DNA of 64,000 nucleotides from Candidatus Sulfuritelmatomonas gaucii (GTDB lineage Bacteria; Acidobacteriota; Terriglobia; Terriglobales; Acidobacteriaceae), in the NCBI GenBank assembly GCA_900290245.1, contig OKRB01000120.1:1-64000 (forward strand), in the 5' to 3' direction. Shown here piece by piece: positions 53,701-61,099 of this stretch. The translations under genes were made by a program, and so were the position numbers. The first letter of the stretch is position 1. Every line of letters starts with the position of its first letter. Below the pieces are notes generated by a model that worked only from the letters and a program-made list of their open reading frames with translations, had not been told where the DNA came from and searched no databases.

Positions 53701-54722
53701 ACGTCGGCCGGCACCTGCCTACGTTGGTCAACACCAACGCCGCAGCGGCGCTGCAAGCGAATGGCAAGAACTCCACACTCGCTTGCTGGTTCCCGTCGAT
53801 GGGATGCGGCAACCCTTGGCTGCACTACGGAGCTGAGAGCGGTTACAACTCGATGCAGGCCAAGCTGGAAAAGAGGTTCGCAAGCGGACTAAGCTATCTG
53901 GCAAGCTACACCTGGTCGCATAACCTGGATAACTCGATCGATCCGCTCGGCGGCGGCGCCAGCTACCGCATGTGGCAAATCATCCCCATCTCGCACGAAA
54001 TCACCAATGCGAACTATGACGTGCGCCAGCGCTTCAGCTTCAATGGCTCCTACGCGCTGCCGTTCGGCAAAGGGCGTTCGTTCATGAACAGCGCGCCGCT
54101 GTGGCTCGACGAAGTCATTGGTGGCTGGACCAGCGATCTGACGTTCATCACGCAAACCGGAATCCCCTTCAGTGTGGGCGTAAACGGCATCAGCACTCCG
54201 AGCGGACAGGGAGCCACCCGCGCTTTTATCACCGGCGATCCGTATGCTGGAGGCGGCAGCCCGAACGCTACCAATCCGCAACTCACAAGCTGCCCGTCTC
54301 AGGTCAAGAACCGGACACACTGGTACAATCCCTGCTCCTTTAGCAACCCGCTTAATAGCAACCTGACTGCTAATCTCAGCAATGGCCTTGGCAACTTCCC
54401 GAAAGACTCGAGCGGCAACCAGCTTCCGATCAGCGACGAAGCGACAGCCATCCAGTATCTCGGCCCCAAGTCGAATTTGGTCTATGGTCCCGGCCTGAAC
54501 CGCTTCAATATTGGCATCTCGAAACAATTCACCACGTTCCGCGAGCAGTACCTGCAATTCCGCGCAGAAGCCTTCAACCTGTTCAATCACCCATCGCTGG
54601 CCAATCCCAGTAACACAGGGCTGGCGACAACAACGGCCGGGCAAATCACTGGACCGGTCAGCCTCCAGTCCAATGTGCCCGACGCCAGGTTCTTCCAGCT
54701 TTCGGCCAAGTACGTGTTCTAG
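50793..54722 (+). CDS. TonB-dependent receptor, Oar-like, complete
   Basis: 1309 residues. Start ATG 50793 with a near-perfect AAGGAGG upstream; signal peptide region about 28-52 (LTLLAIALLVLVSGRAWSQ). Carboxypeptidase-regulatory-like domain (GSITGVVQDTSGAVIPNAQV, GNYTFSPVKIGHYTISATAP), plug (TTPLAERNWVYMAQLSTGV, YEANGQRAEQNDYRLDGVDN, LDTTAYSAQYGHSAGS) and a barrel ending FFQLSAKYVF. It is divergent from the GH38 gene and upstream of GH31 and broken GH51/GH35 genes, so it may serve plant or fungal glycans, by context only. It is followed by a strong hairpin. Confidence 0.95.
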   Translation: MFLYSIASYCSVMKTTTGCNQRKRNLRAAWLFRSLTLLAIALLVLVSGRAWSQVDQGSITGVVQDTSGAVIPNAQVTLTDTGTGLAQQTKSNGSGNYTFSPVKIGHYTISATAPNFETTLQENVTLHVADQLNISLTLKPGKVSETVTVNTAPPLLQDQEASVNQEMDTQTINTTPLAERNWVYMAQLSTGVVPSYGTRGGGHGDYEANGQRAEQNDYRLDGVDNNVDIVDYMNGAMYAVSPPPDALAEFKLDTTAYSAQYGHSAGSVLNVALKSGTNSFHGDVWEYNRNTFFNAEQWNANPLLPLPPYHFNQFGGTLGFPIIKNKLFYFGDIQGTRISLGAIAGPYATPTPRMRQGDFSELLDIQNTGGSCPTVLYKPNSNTGTYSCSGGKPTTLTGALQQYGAQVTTSSNGYTYPAGQNVLNPANLDPVAMNILKMYPLPNNNGWNSSNNTSTSSRGTIYNNLLEVLPTWSNIVQWDQRLDWNIAAKDRAYTRYSYSYMYNSLTPPLGTILDGTTGFAGNRQHYMSQNFMLDETHLFTTSLINDFRFGYNWGDYENLHPNNMNCNLAPSLGLTGVPCSGAGYYKNGGLPVINISGIQALGSHGNDPSVELENIYQALDNVTWIKGNHTFKFGVSFQNFRIYFLQPPNPRGTYGYSGTYTAVTSSGGPTGFGVADFLVDQMNNNSITTEPIDNIENWYNSVYGEDTWKLNSKLTVTLGLRYDYNQPTGEMAGGFANWVTLTHGFTVDSTKANQVNGIGAAQYVLPAKWQGNSSVLASNFTSLLAANNATVQYDSNARLSIGQKLNFAPRVSFALQLDPRTVIRAGTGVFYGATFGLGSNPNIGGNYPFMVRSGLGATTCVNGNATNQSGITTYCPSLSPTTAASSVGTGQPGSAQNYPTSGLYQNPNDTLEIGMSNQINGPSGVKGFINSTVINGRDTEIATPYVLNYDLAIQHAFSNNLSATIMYVGNVGRHLPTLVNTNAAAALQANGKNSTLACWFPSMGCGNPWLHYGAESGYNSMQAKLEKRFASGLSYLASYTWSHNLDNSIDPLGGGASYRMWQIIPISHEITNANYDVRQRFSFNGSYALPFGKGRSFMNSAPLWLDEVIGGWTSDLTFITQTGIPFSVGVNGISTPSGQGATRAFITGDPYAGGGSPNATNPQLTSCPSQVKNRTHWYNPCSFSNPLNSNLTANLSNGLGNFPKDSSGNQLPISDEATAIQYLGPKSNLVYGPGLNRFNIGISKQFTTFREQYLQFRAEAFNLFNHPSLANPSNTGLATTTAGQITGPVSLQSNVPDARFFQLSAKYVF

Positions 54723-54758
54723 TCTGACTTCTCTTGCGCCGGAAAAACAGATGCTATT

Positions 54759-54786
54759 GAGGCCGCCCTGCTTGCGGGGCGGCCTC
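54759..54786 (+). terminator. Hairpin terminator after the TonB receptor
   Basis: Ten-base perfect arms GAGGCCGCCC (54759-54768) and GGGCGGCCTC (54777-54786) around an 8-base loop, 37 bases after the stop codon. No T-run follows, so it may be a stabilising 3' hairpin rather than a full terminator. Confidence 0.7.
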
Positions 54787-54938
54787 ATAGTGAAGAATCG
54801 CAATCGCTATCACGAAATGGGATCGTCAGAAGTTGAGCCGCTCGAAATCACCCAAACGGAAATGTGTACCATTTTGTGTACTACGAATTCGTGTTTTTTC
54901 CCCGCCAGTACCCGCCAGCAAGCTCTCCGGGCAATGAA

Positions 54939-54966
54939 AAAGCCCGCTGGAATCGCGGGCTTTGGC
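54939..54966. terminator. Second strong hairpin terminator
   Basis: AAAGCCCGC (54939-54947) pairs with GCGGGCTTT (54955-54963) with a 7-base loop, flanked by A-run and T-run so it works in both directions. No gene ends next to it now; it may be left from a lost gene. Confidence 0.75.
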
Positions 54967-54976
54967 TTCGAATCTC

Positions 54977-54990
54977 TGGTAGCGCTACCG
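54977..54990. promoter_or_regulatory. LacI-family operator-like palindrome
   Basis: TGGTAGCGCTACCG contains the perfect 12-base palindrome GGTAGCGCTACC with a central CG, the shape of LacI/GalR-family sites (consensus like TGnnAnCGnTnnCA) and close to xyl-box type sites. It stands far from any start codon and no LacI gene is in the window. Confidence 0.35.
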
Positions 54991-55356
54991 GGAATCGTTT
55001 CTCGCCGGTCCCGGATTTCTCATTATTAGTGGCAAAATTACGCTCCGTCAAGAGCTTGCGACCGGATGCGCGATTTTCGAAATTCCGGCATTAATGGGAT
55101 TTCTTCAGGTGGGTTTTCACGAAATGTAGGACAAAGTAGTACAAATCTTACCTTCGACTAATCGGTCTGTGTCCCTCTATAAACAAGGAGCAGGAGCAAC
55201 AAGAAGACGTGCACATAGGCCTCTTTGCATTCAAACGGCAGTGGTGAATATCCGCGAGGTGATGGCCCAGCCGACAGGCCGGAGAAATACCCGGCCAACG
55301 CGATGTTTTTCTTCGCGTTGCCTTCGACTCGTGGTGCGGAGACGGACAGCAACCGC

Positions 55357-55540
55357 TTAACAGGTGTTCTCCGATGGAGTGGGCTGGATGATTGCCTGGA
55401 AGACAACCCGCACAGAGTTGGAGAATCCTGTCGGCATGTAAGTCATCCGCAGAAATAGCCAAGGGGTTCCATCTTCCACAAGGGCCGGAGACCGGCACAG
55501 CGTCACAGTGTGCGAAGCTGCATGCCGCGAGGAGGGCCGC
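55357..55540 (-). pseudogene. Orphan C-terminal coding fragment
   Basis: A minus frame without a start reads HTVTLCRSPALVEDG then WLFLRMTYMPTGFSNSVRVV and ends IIQPTPSENTC. It is strand-like and protein-like but has no beginning; it lies downstream of the broken GH51 gene in another frame. It may be the end of an unrelated lost gene. I do not recognise the family. Confidence 0.3.
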
Positions 55541-55569
55541 CGCCCTGTGGTTGGGCCGGACCTTCGGAC

Positions 55570-55824
55570 TCATTGGAATGAGATCGGAAAGTAGAATTTT
55601 CGATCGTCAATCATTTCCGACCGAAGACTGCGATAAATCAGGGGTCTGAGGTGCTGGATGAACATGCCAAACTCGTACTTCGAGACCGGCTCCGCTGTCT
55701 GCCGCGGATCAATGGTCACGGCAATCCGATGAGGAACTCTCGGCTCTGCTTGCTGGGCTGAGGCTGAACCGGCGCACCCAAGACAAAGCGCCGCGGCGGC
55801 GAAGAGTGAAATTCGAAGCTTCAT
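55570..55824 (-). pseudogene. Truncated GH51 arabinofuranosidase, N-terminus only
   Basis: 84 codons from ATG 55824: signal peptide (LRISLFAAAALCLGCAGSASAQ) and then the first 50 mature residues with VSKYEFGMFIQHLRPLIYRS and EMIDDRKFYFP, the start of GH51 alpha-L-arabinofuranosidases (usual FGxFIEHLGRxIYGGIWAEM). Usual length is over 500 residues. The stop comes just after FYFPISFQ and what follows is unrelated, so the catalytic domain is gone. It is divergent from GH31. Confidence 0.75.
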
Positions 55825-56120
55825 TGAGCACCACCTGTCTTTCCTTCTGATTCTCACGTTGAGACAAGGCTCTGGCCTCGCCGTTAGTGACATGCCCCTT
55901 TTCGGCGGGCATCAGAAACCGTCTCTCGTTTCCCAATTCACGTACATCAGAATCGAAAAATACGTGAAACTATCAGCGCACCACCCTATTCCAGGCGCGT
56001 CTACATTCTCACGTCATCCACAAGTTCTTGAAGTGTTCTCAAATGGTTGGAGAGATAGCGGTATTGCTTCCTGTCAATTCCCTGATTAAGATGGACCGGG
56101 CATTGCAATGAGGTTCAGCA
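55825..56120. other. Divergent intergenic region
   Basis: 296 bases between the broken GH51 and the GH31 gene. It probably contains both promoters, but I recognise no box. GAGG lies about eight bases before the GH31 TTG start. Confidence 0.4.
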
Positions 56121-58349
56121 TTGAGAAAATCCTTCTCAAGAAGATCGGTAATTGCCGGTGCGGCCACGGCGTCGGCCCATTTGCTCTTTGCCGCTCGTCT
56201 CAAAGCTTCGATTTTGAATGAGATTACCGGGTTGTCGCCGCTTTCCGCCAGTCCCGGCCTTCTCGATCTCACCCTGACCGCGATGAGCGCGGACGCATTG
56301 CGCATCGGAATTGCACCGGCAACTGCGTACGCTCATGACCACGAACTTGGTCTGGTCGACCGTCCGTGGCCGGCTTCGCTGGAGCGCTCCGGGCCTGTTC
56401 GCGCGCGAACAATTCCCTGGGGGCGATACACCATCCGCATCAGCGCTGATCCTCTTTCCATCAACGTTCTCGAAAACGGGCGAGTCCGTCAGGCCATCCA
56501 GTTCGAAGAAAATAGTACAAATATTCATTTCTCTCTCGATGGCCCGATCTTCGGAACCGGGACCGGAGCCGACAAAATGGATCGACGGAGCACTAGAGAA
56601 GGACTCGTGAACGGCCAGGTGCCTCCCGACTATCGGACGTTTGGTGCGCGTGTGCAACTCCCGTGGGTGGTCAGTCCCAACGGTTGGGGAATCCTCATTG
56701 GCCAGCCCCAGGGCACTTTCGAATTCACGCAGAATGAAGGCATCTTCCGAGGCGTTGAAGCCACCTCCACGCGCAATGTATTCCTGCTTTTAGGAAGCAG
56801 CACCTCCGATGTTCTCCGCGAGTATGCTCGCCTCACCGGCTTTCCACACATGCCGCCCCGCTGGGCCCTGGGATATATGCAATCACACCGCACTCTCGCG
56901 AGCCGCGAAGAAGTGCTGGACGTTCTGCGAACGTTCCGTGAAAAGAAACTGCCCTGCGATGCCGTCATCTATCTCGGCACAGGGTTCTGTCCGTCCGGTT
57001 GGAACATTGGTCACGGCTCCTTCACTTTCAACGAAAATGTCTTCCGCGACCCGCCTCAGATGATTCGGCAGATGCACAACGAGCACTTCCAGGTCGTCTT
57101 GCACGTCGTGCCTCCGGGCGACCTCCACGGCAGTATTACGGATAACGGTAGTGCCTCGCAGTCACCCGGCGACGCGGTTACCTATTGGCAAAAGCACGCC
57201 GCGTTGCAAATGATCGGCGTCGACGGATGGTGGCCCGACGAAGGAGACAAGTTCTCTGTCTATGTGCGGTTTGACCGCAATCGCATGTACTATGAAGGAT
57301 CGCGCCAGACCGTACCCGATCGCCGGCCGTTCGCGCTTCACCGCAATGGCTATATCGGGCTTCAGCGATATGGCTGGCTTTGGTCCGGCGACACTGCCAG
57401 CACTTGGCGCACATTGCGCGCGCAGATCATGGTTGGAATCGCGGCGGGGCTCTCCGGAATCTCCTATTGGGGCACTGACATCGGCGGATTCGCGCCCACG
57501 CCCGAACTCACACCTGAACTTTATCTGCGCTGGTTTCAGTGGGCCGCGTTCTGTCCATGTTTTCGTGGCCACGGGCGCGCCTGGCATCTGCGTCTTCCGT
57601 GGGGCTGGAGCACGGGAGATCCCGGACCAAAAGAGGTTGAAGGCGACTGGGTTGCGTCGTGGCCGCCGGTAATCGACCTCCACCGCAATGATGTGGAAGA
57701 GATCTGCCGCAAATACCTCAACCTCCGCTATCAGCTTTTACCGTATCTCTATTCGACCGTGTCACAAGGCCACGAAACCGGGCTTCCTCTCATCCGTGCC
57801 TTGAGCATCGGTTGGCCGCGAGACGACAAAGCAGTCGCCTCGGACGACGCCTACATGTGGGGCGACCAGTTTCTGGTGGCGCCCGTATATGAAAAGGATG
57901 CGAAGGTCCGCAACGTTTATCTTCCGCCGGGAGAATGGTGGGACTTCTGGACCAGCGCACGTCTCACCGGCGCGCATACTTTCTCGCGCCCGGTTGACCT
58001 TGAAACATTGCCTCTATTCGTCAAAGCTGGCGCAATCGTGCCCTTCGACCCCATCAGGCAATTCTCTGGTGAAGCGGTGAGTGAACCTATCACGCTCCGC
58101 ATCTACCCAGGAGCTGATGGCCGATTCACCTGGTACAACGACGACGGTACGAGCTATGCGCACGAACATGGAAAGTTCCTCCGGGTGGAATGTGTCTGGC
58201 AGGACTCGGACCGCCGGCTCGCTCTCAAACCCGACCCGAAGGGCCTGAACTCTCTTCCCGAGACGATCCGGATCGAGCTCGCAGACAGTAAACAAAGCAA
58301 AGTGATAGCGCTTCCACGCAGTGGAATTTCCCTGATCCTACCTCGCTAG
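56121..58349 (+). CDS. GH31 alpha-glucosidase/alpha-xylosidase, Tat-exported
   Basis: 742 residues from TTG 56121. The N-terminus RKSFSRRSVIAGAATASA is a twin-arginine signal. Then the galactose-mutarotase-like N-domain, a (beta/alpha)8 catalytic domain with GVDGWWPDEGD (nucleophile at D373 by position) and WLWSGDTASTW (acid/base D424), and the C-terminal beta domains (MWGDQFLVAPVYEKDAKVRNVYLPPGEWWDFW). The final beta domain PITLRIYPGADGRFTWYNDDG is typical. Activity may be alpha-xylosidase, alpha-glucosidase or other; flanking GH51 and GH35 remnants would fit hemicellulose such as xyloglucan. Start is not certain because ATG 56108 is out of frame. Confidence 0.92.
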   Translation: MRKSFSRRSVIAGAATASAHLLFAARLKASILNEITGLSPLSASPGLLDLTLTAMSADALRIGIAPATAYAHDHELGLVDRPWPASLERSGPVRARTIPWGRYTIRISADPLSINVLENGRVRQAIQFEENSTNIHFSLDGPIFGTGTGADKMDRRSTREGLVNGQVPPDYRTFGARVQLPWVVSPNGWGILIGQPQGTFEFTQNEGIFRGVEATSTRNVFLLLGSSTSDVLREYARLTGFPHMPPRWALGYMQSHRTLASREEVLDVLRTFREKKLPCDAVIYLGTGFCPSGWNIGHGSFTFNENVFRDPPQMIRQMHNEHFQVVLHVVPPGDLHGSITDNGSASQSPGDAVTYWQKHAALQMIGVDGWWPDEGDKFSVYVRFDRNRMYYEGSRQTVPDRRPFALHRNGYIGLQRYGWLWSGDTASTWRTLRAQIMVGIAAGLSGISYWGTDIGGFAPTPELTPELYLRWFQWAAFCPCFRGHGRAWHLRLPWGWSTGDPGPKEVEGDWVASWPPVIDLHRNDVEEICRKYLNLRYQLLPYLYSTVSQGHETGLPLIRALSIGWPRDDKAVASDDAYMWGDQFLVAPVYEKDAKVRNVYLPPGEWWDFWTSARLTGAHTFSRPVDLETLPLFVKAGAIVPFDPIRQFSGEAVSEPITLRIYPGADGRFTWYNDDGTSYAHEHGKFLRVECVWQDSDRRLALKPDPKGLNSLPETIRIELADSKQSKVIALPRSGISLILPR

Positions 58350-58397
58350 TCTTACACTCACGCTGGCACAAAGGACCGGGCATATTGAGTCGATGGA

Positions 58398-58577
58398 TTA
58401 GACCACCCTTTTTGAGATTGCGTAATACGGCTGGGTTGAAAGCGTCGCATTGAATCCGGGATAAATCCAGACGGCTTCGCTCGGGCGCTCCAGTGCGAAG
58501 CAGTACTCGAGCGGAGGCAGCGAGTTGCTCGCCAGCGAATCACCTTGGGCGCAAGGAGCGTGTCTTCCGTTCAGTCG
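58398..58577 (-). pseudogene. Orphan C-terminal coding fragment
   Basis: A minus open frame with no start codon context reads DSLASNSLPPLEYCFALERP and SEAVWIYPGFNATLSTQPYY and ends AISKRVV. It looks like the real end of a protein, but its upstream part is replaced by the GH35 fragment, whose first 33 bases it overlaps. Family not recognised. Confidence 0.3.
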
Positions 58578-59201
58578 TTAGTCTCTGACATTTTGGTACT
58601 AGGCGCCGGCGTATTGGCGCTGTGCATGCAGGCCAAGGCCAACGATTCGATGTTTCCTGCTCTACCGGCCGCCGCAAACAGCGTTGGATGGCAAGGTAAT
58701 TACTTCGTCGTGAATGGAAAGCCAACCATTCTGTGGTCTAGCTCCATTCACTACGCGCGCATTCCACGGGAACAGTGGCGCGAACGCTTGGTAGAAGCCA
58801 GGCGTGCCGGCATAAACACGATTCAAAGCTATGTTTTTTGGAACGCGCATGAACCTCAAAGCGGTGTCTTTGATTTCAACGATAATCTCGATCTCGATGC
58901 ATGGTTGTCGACTATCGAAGAGGTTGGCCTCTATTCAGGAATACGCATGGGTCCGTATTGCGGATCGGAGTGGCTGCATGGAGGCACCCCGCAATGGATC
59001 GCCGATCAGCCTGGAATGCAGATTCGCAAGATGTACACGCCGTACATTTCCGAAGTAGATGTGGAGTGCGCGAAAATTCTCCCAATTCTTGCCAAACATC
59101 AGATTCACAAGGGCGGCAGCCTGCTGTTCGTGCAGCTCGAAAACGAATTTCCCGGTTTCCCAAAAGTGGCAGGAGGAACCGACGACCCGAGCGACGGGTA
59201 G
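58545..59201 (+). pseudogene. Truncated GH35 beta-galactosidase, N-terminal half
   Basis: 218 codons. GNYFVVNGKPTILWSSSIHY, REQWRERLVEARRAGINTIQ, VFWNAHEPQSGVFDF and GLYSGIRMGPYCGSEWLHGG are the GH35 barrel start, and FVQLENEFPGFP carries the acid/base Glu. The frame ends soon after, before the nucleophile Glu and the C-terminal domains of a 550-800-residue enzyme, so it cannot be active. Start TTG 58545 is the longest frame. The sequence after the stop has no GH35 likeness in any frame I read. Confidence 0.8.
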
Positions 59202-59380
59202 CTGCGGGGCAATGATCTTCGACAACGAACACCGCATGGTCAACGTTCCTGGGGACGAAGTGCGAAAGATCATCCTGAGCTGATCAACCGCTCGACCACT
59301 TCTCCGCGGCCTGCCGGCCATCTGCGACTGTCCGTCGAATCGATGCGATTAATTTCATGCAGGCGCTGCAACCTGCCGCT

Positions 59381-60973
59381 TCAATCACAACTGAAGTTTT
59401 GCGCGTCGTTCGTATCTCCATGCCCCGAGTATTGGGCGTGTTTTGGATAGGCGCACAAGGGCCGGCTTCGGCCAGGAAAAGCCTTCCCCGTAGCAATCAC
59501 GGATTCAGGCGCGATCCCTTTCTCGACCCAGTTCACGACTGCGCCAAGCATGTCGAATTGGTCGAGCGCAGGCCCTCCTCCACAGTGGCGCATCCCCGGC
59601 ACAAGGAACATTTCACTCCACTCAGCGACCTTGTCTGCACCTCCGTTCGTTGCCGCAAGGGATCGAAAGTACTCGAGCGTGTCCAATGCCGAGAACCAGG
59701 GATCGCTGTCTCCATGGAAAAAGATGATCTTGCCGCCATTCTCAGAAAACGTCGACAGATTGGTCGATGCCGGCTCAACCAGCGGATCGGAGGCATGCAG
59801 AGCTTCTTTGTCGACATCGATCTCGGTCGCGGTCGGATACGGACCAAAGAGGCCGTTAGCGCCAAGAGCGAGAAGCCCTGGATTCGAACCGGTCTCGGCG
59901 ATACCTGTGTCATAAAGGAATCCTGGGTACACTTGCATGCCGTGCGAGTTTTGGGGTCCGGCAAAAGCCTTTTTTATGGCCGCAATCTTCTCTGGCGCAA
60001 TGCAGCCTTCGCTCTGGCCGTTCTTGCAGACCAGCACCGCCGGATCGAAGTCGCAGCCCATCGGATCGGAAATCATCCCGTCAGCCACTCCGTCCTTTGC
60101 GTCGCAGCGATTCACCAAAGCATCCATAAACAGCTTGCGATCCCCGTCGGTGAGGAACTTATTAAGCTGCGGCTTTCCCGACGCGTCTTTAGGCGCAGCT
60201 TGGTTGTACGCCACCGGAACCCATTTGCCGATGGCAAGATTCGAGAGACCGGTGCGCATCGCCGGATCACCGGAGACGATGCCATTAAAAACCGTCGGAT
60301 AGCGCTGTGAGAGAATCATGCCTTCGCGCCCGCCTGTCGAACAGCCAACAAAATAGGAGTGCGCCGCAGCCTTTGCGTAGTACTGCGCGATGATCTTCTT
60401 TGCTACTCCTGCCACTTCCGCGTTGGCCTGGTACGCAAAATCGAGATAGGCCTGCTGATCGCGCATGAAGGAGAAATCGAAGCCGCCGTTCCTGGCTTTG
60501 TGCCCCGTATCTGTGCTCGCCACAACAAATCCACGCGTCAAGGCTGGCTTGTCGCCCGCGAACGATGCTCCCACCGGGTAGGCCACTATGCCATTGCCAC
60601 CCCCGCCTCCTTGCATCATGAAGTCGCCGTTCCAAACTGCCGCTTCGGGTAGTGCCAATGCGAAATCTATGCCGAACTCTTCGCCACCTGCGCCTTTGCG
60701 CCGGTTGATTACACCATCCACAAGGCAGTGCGCAGGCAATGGGCCAATGCTTGGAGCACCGGGATACCCGGGCGGAAGAATTGTGCCCGCCGGGATTATG
60801 GCCGTCTTTGTGATCTCGAAGCCATCAATTCTCAGGCGGGCCAGATCCGCACACGAATCTGCCGATCGTGCTCGAACAGCACCAGAAGCACACGCGGCAG
60901 CCATGAGCAGAAGCAAGAGCCTGACGCGAATCAAGAGGGCCTTCTTTCTCAGGGCAGGCGGTTGATACACCAT
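59381..60973 (-). CDS. Exported tannase/feruloyl-esterase family hydrolase
   Basis: 530 residues from ATG 60973 (MVYQPPALRKKAL) with signal peptide (LLIRVRLLLLLMAAACASG). The family (PF07519) signatures are present: QGGGGGNG, TDTGHKA, the nucleophile elbow FVGCSTGGREGM, acid HGDSDPWFS and the His in MRHCGGGPAL, and the lid-type Cys pairs. It hydrolyses ester bonds of hydroxycinnamic or gallic esters on plant cell-wall polysaccharides. It is read after the TonB receptor on the same strand with 126 bases between that contain a large hairpin. Confidence 0.92.
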   Translation of the reverse strand: MVYQPPALRKKALLIRVRLLLLLMAAACASGAVRARSADSCADLARLRIDGFEITKTAIIPAGTILPPGYPGAPSIGPLPAHCLVDGVINRRKGAGGEEFGIDFALALPEAAVWNGDFMMQGGGGGNGIVAYPVGASFAGDKPALTRGFVVASTDTGHKARNGGFDFSFMRDQQAYLDFAYQANAEVAGVAKKIIAQYYAKAAAHSYFVGCSTGGREGMILSQRYPTVFNGIVSGDPAMRTGLSNLAIGKWVPVAYNQAAPKDASGKPQLNKFLTDGDRKLFMDALVNRCDAKDGVADGMISDPMGCDFDPAVLVCKNGQSEGCIAPEKIAAIKKAFAGPQNSHGMQVYPGFLYDTGIAETGSNPGLLALGANGLFGPYPTATEIDVDKEALHASDPLVEPASTNLSTFSENGGKIIFFHGDSDPWFSALDTLEYFRSLAATNGGADKVAEWSEMFLVPGMRHCGGGPALDQFDMLGAVVNWVEKGIAPESVIATGKAFPGRSRPLCAYPKHAQYSGHGDTNDAQNFSCD

Positions 60974-60988
60974 ACCGCAAAACAGCGC

Positions 60989-61047
60989 GCCGGAGATCGA
61001 GGCTGGCCGAGAGGTTAAAGCCTCCCGGACCAGCAAGGATCTCCGGC
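60989..61047 (-). terminator. Nested hairpin between receptor and esterase
   Basis: Outer nine-base arms GCCGGAGAT (60989-60997) and ATCTCCGGC (61039-61047) enclose an inner six-base pair GAGGCT (60999-61004) / AGCCTC (61019-61024). It may terminate or attenuate receptor transcripts before the esterase gene, or stabilise the 3' end. No T-run is clear. Confidence 0.6.
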
Positions 61048-61099
61048 AAGGAGAAATCACGTTCAATTCATCAATCGACAACTTTACTGCTGCTGCGAA

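Larger units (their letters stand above)
54723..55356. other. Intergenic region with stacked hairpins and an operator-like palindrome
   Basis: No gene is seen. It holds two terminator-like hairpins and one LacI-like palindrome (listed separately), then an AT-richer stretch with a TGTGTACC/GTAGTACA-like pair of motifs (about 54861 and 55135) that I could not explain. Frames on the minus strand from 55158 have no family likeness. Confidence 0.5.

Noticed and set aside
54970..55020. tRNA-like sequence (TGGTAGCGC and CCGGGAATCG) as a tRNA gene or attachment site
   Set aside because: The arms cannot be folded into a complete cloverleaf and no integrase gene or matching second copy is seen.
55148..55573. 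141-codon Cys/His/Arg-rich minus frame
   Set aside because: Composition is that of an off-frame shadow; another frame of the same bases reads more protein-like sequence.
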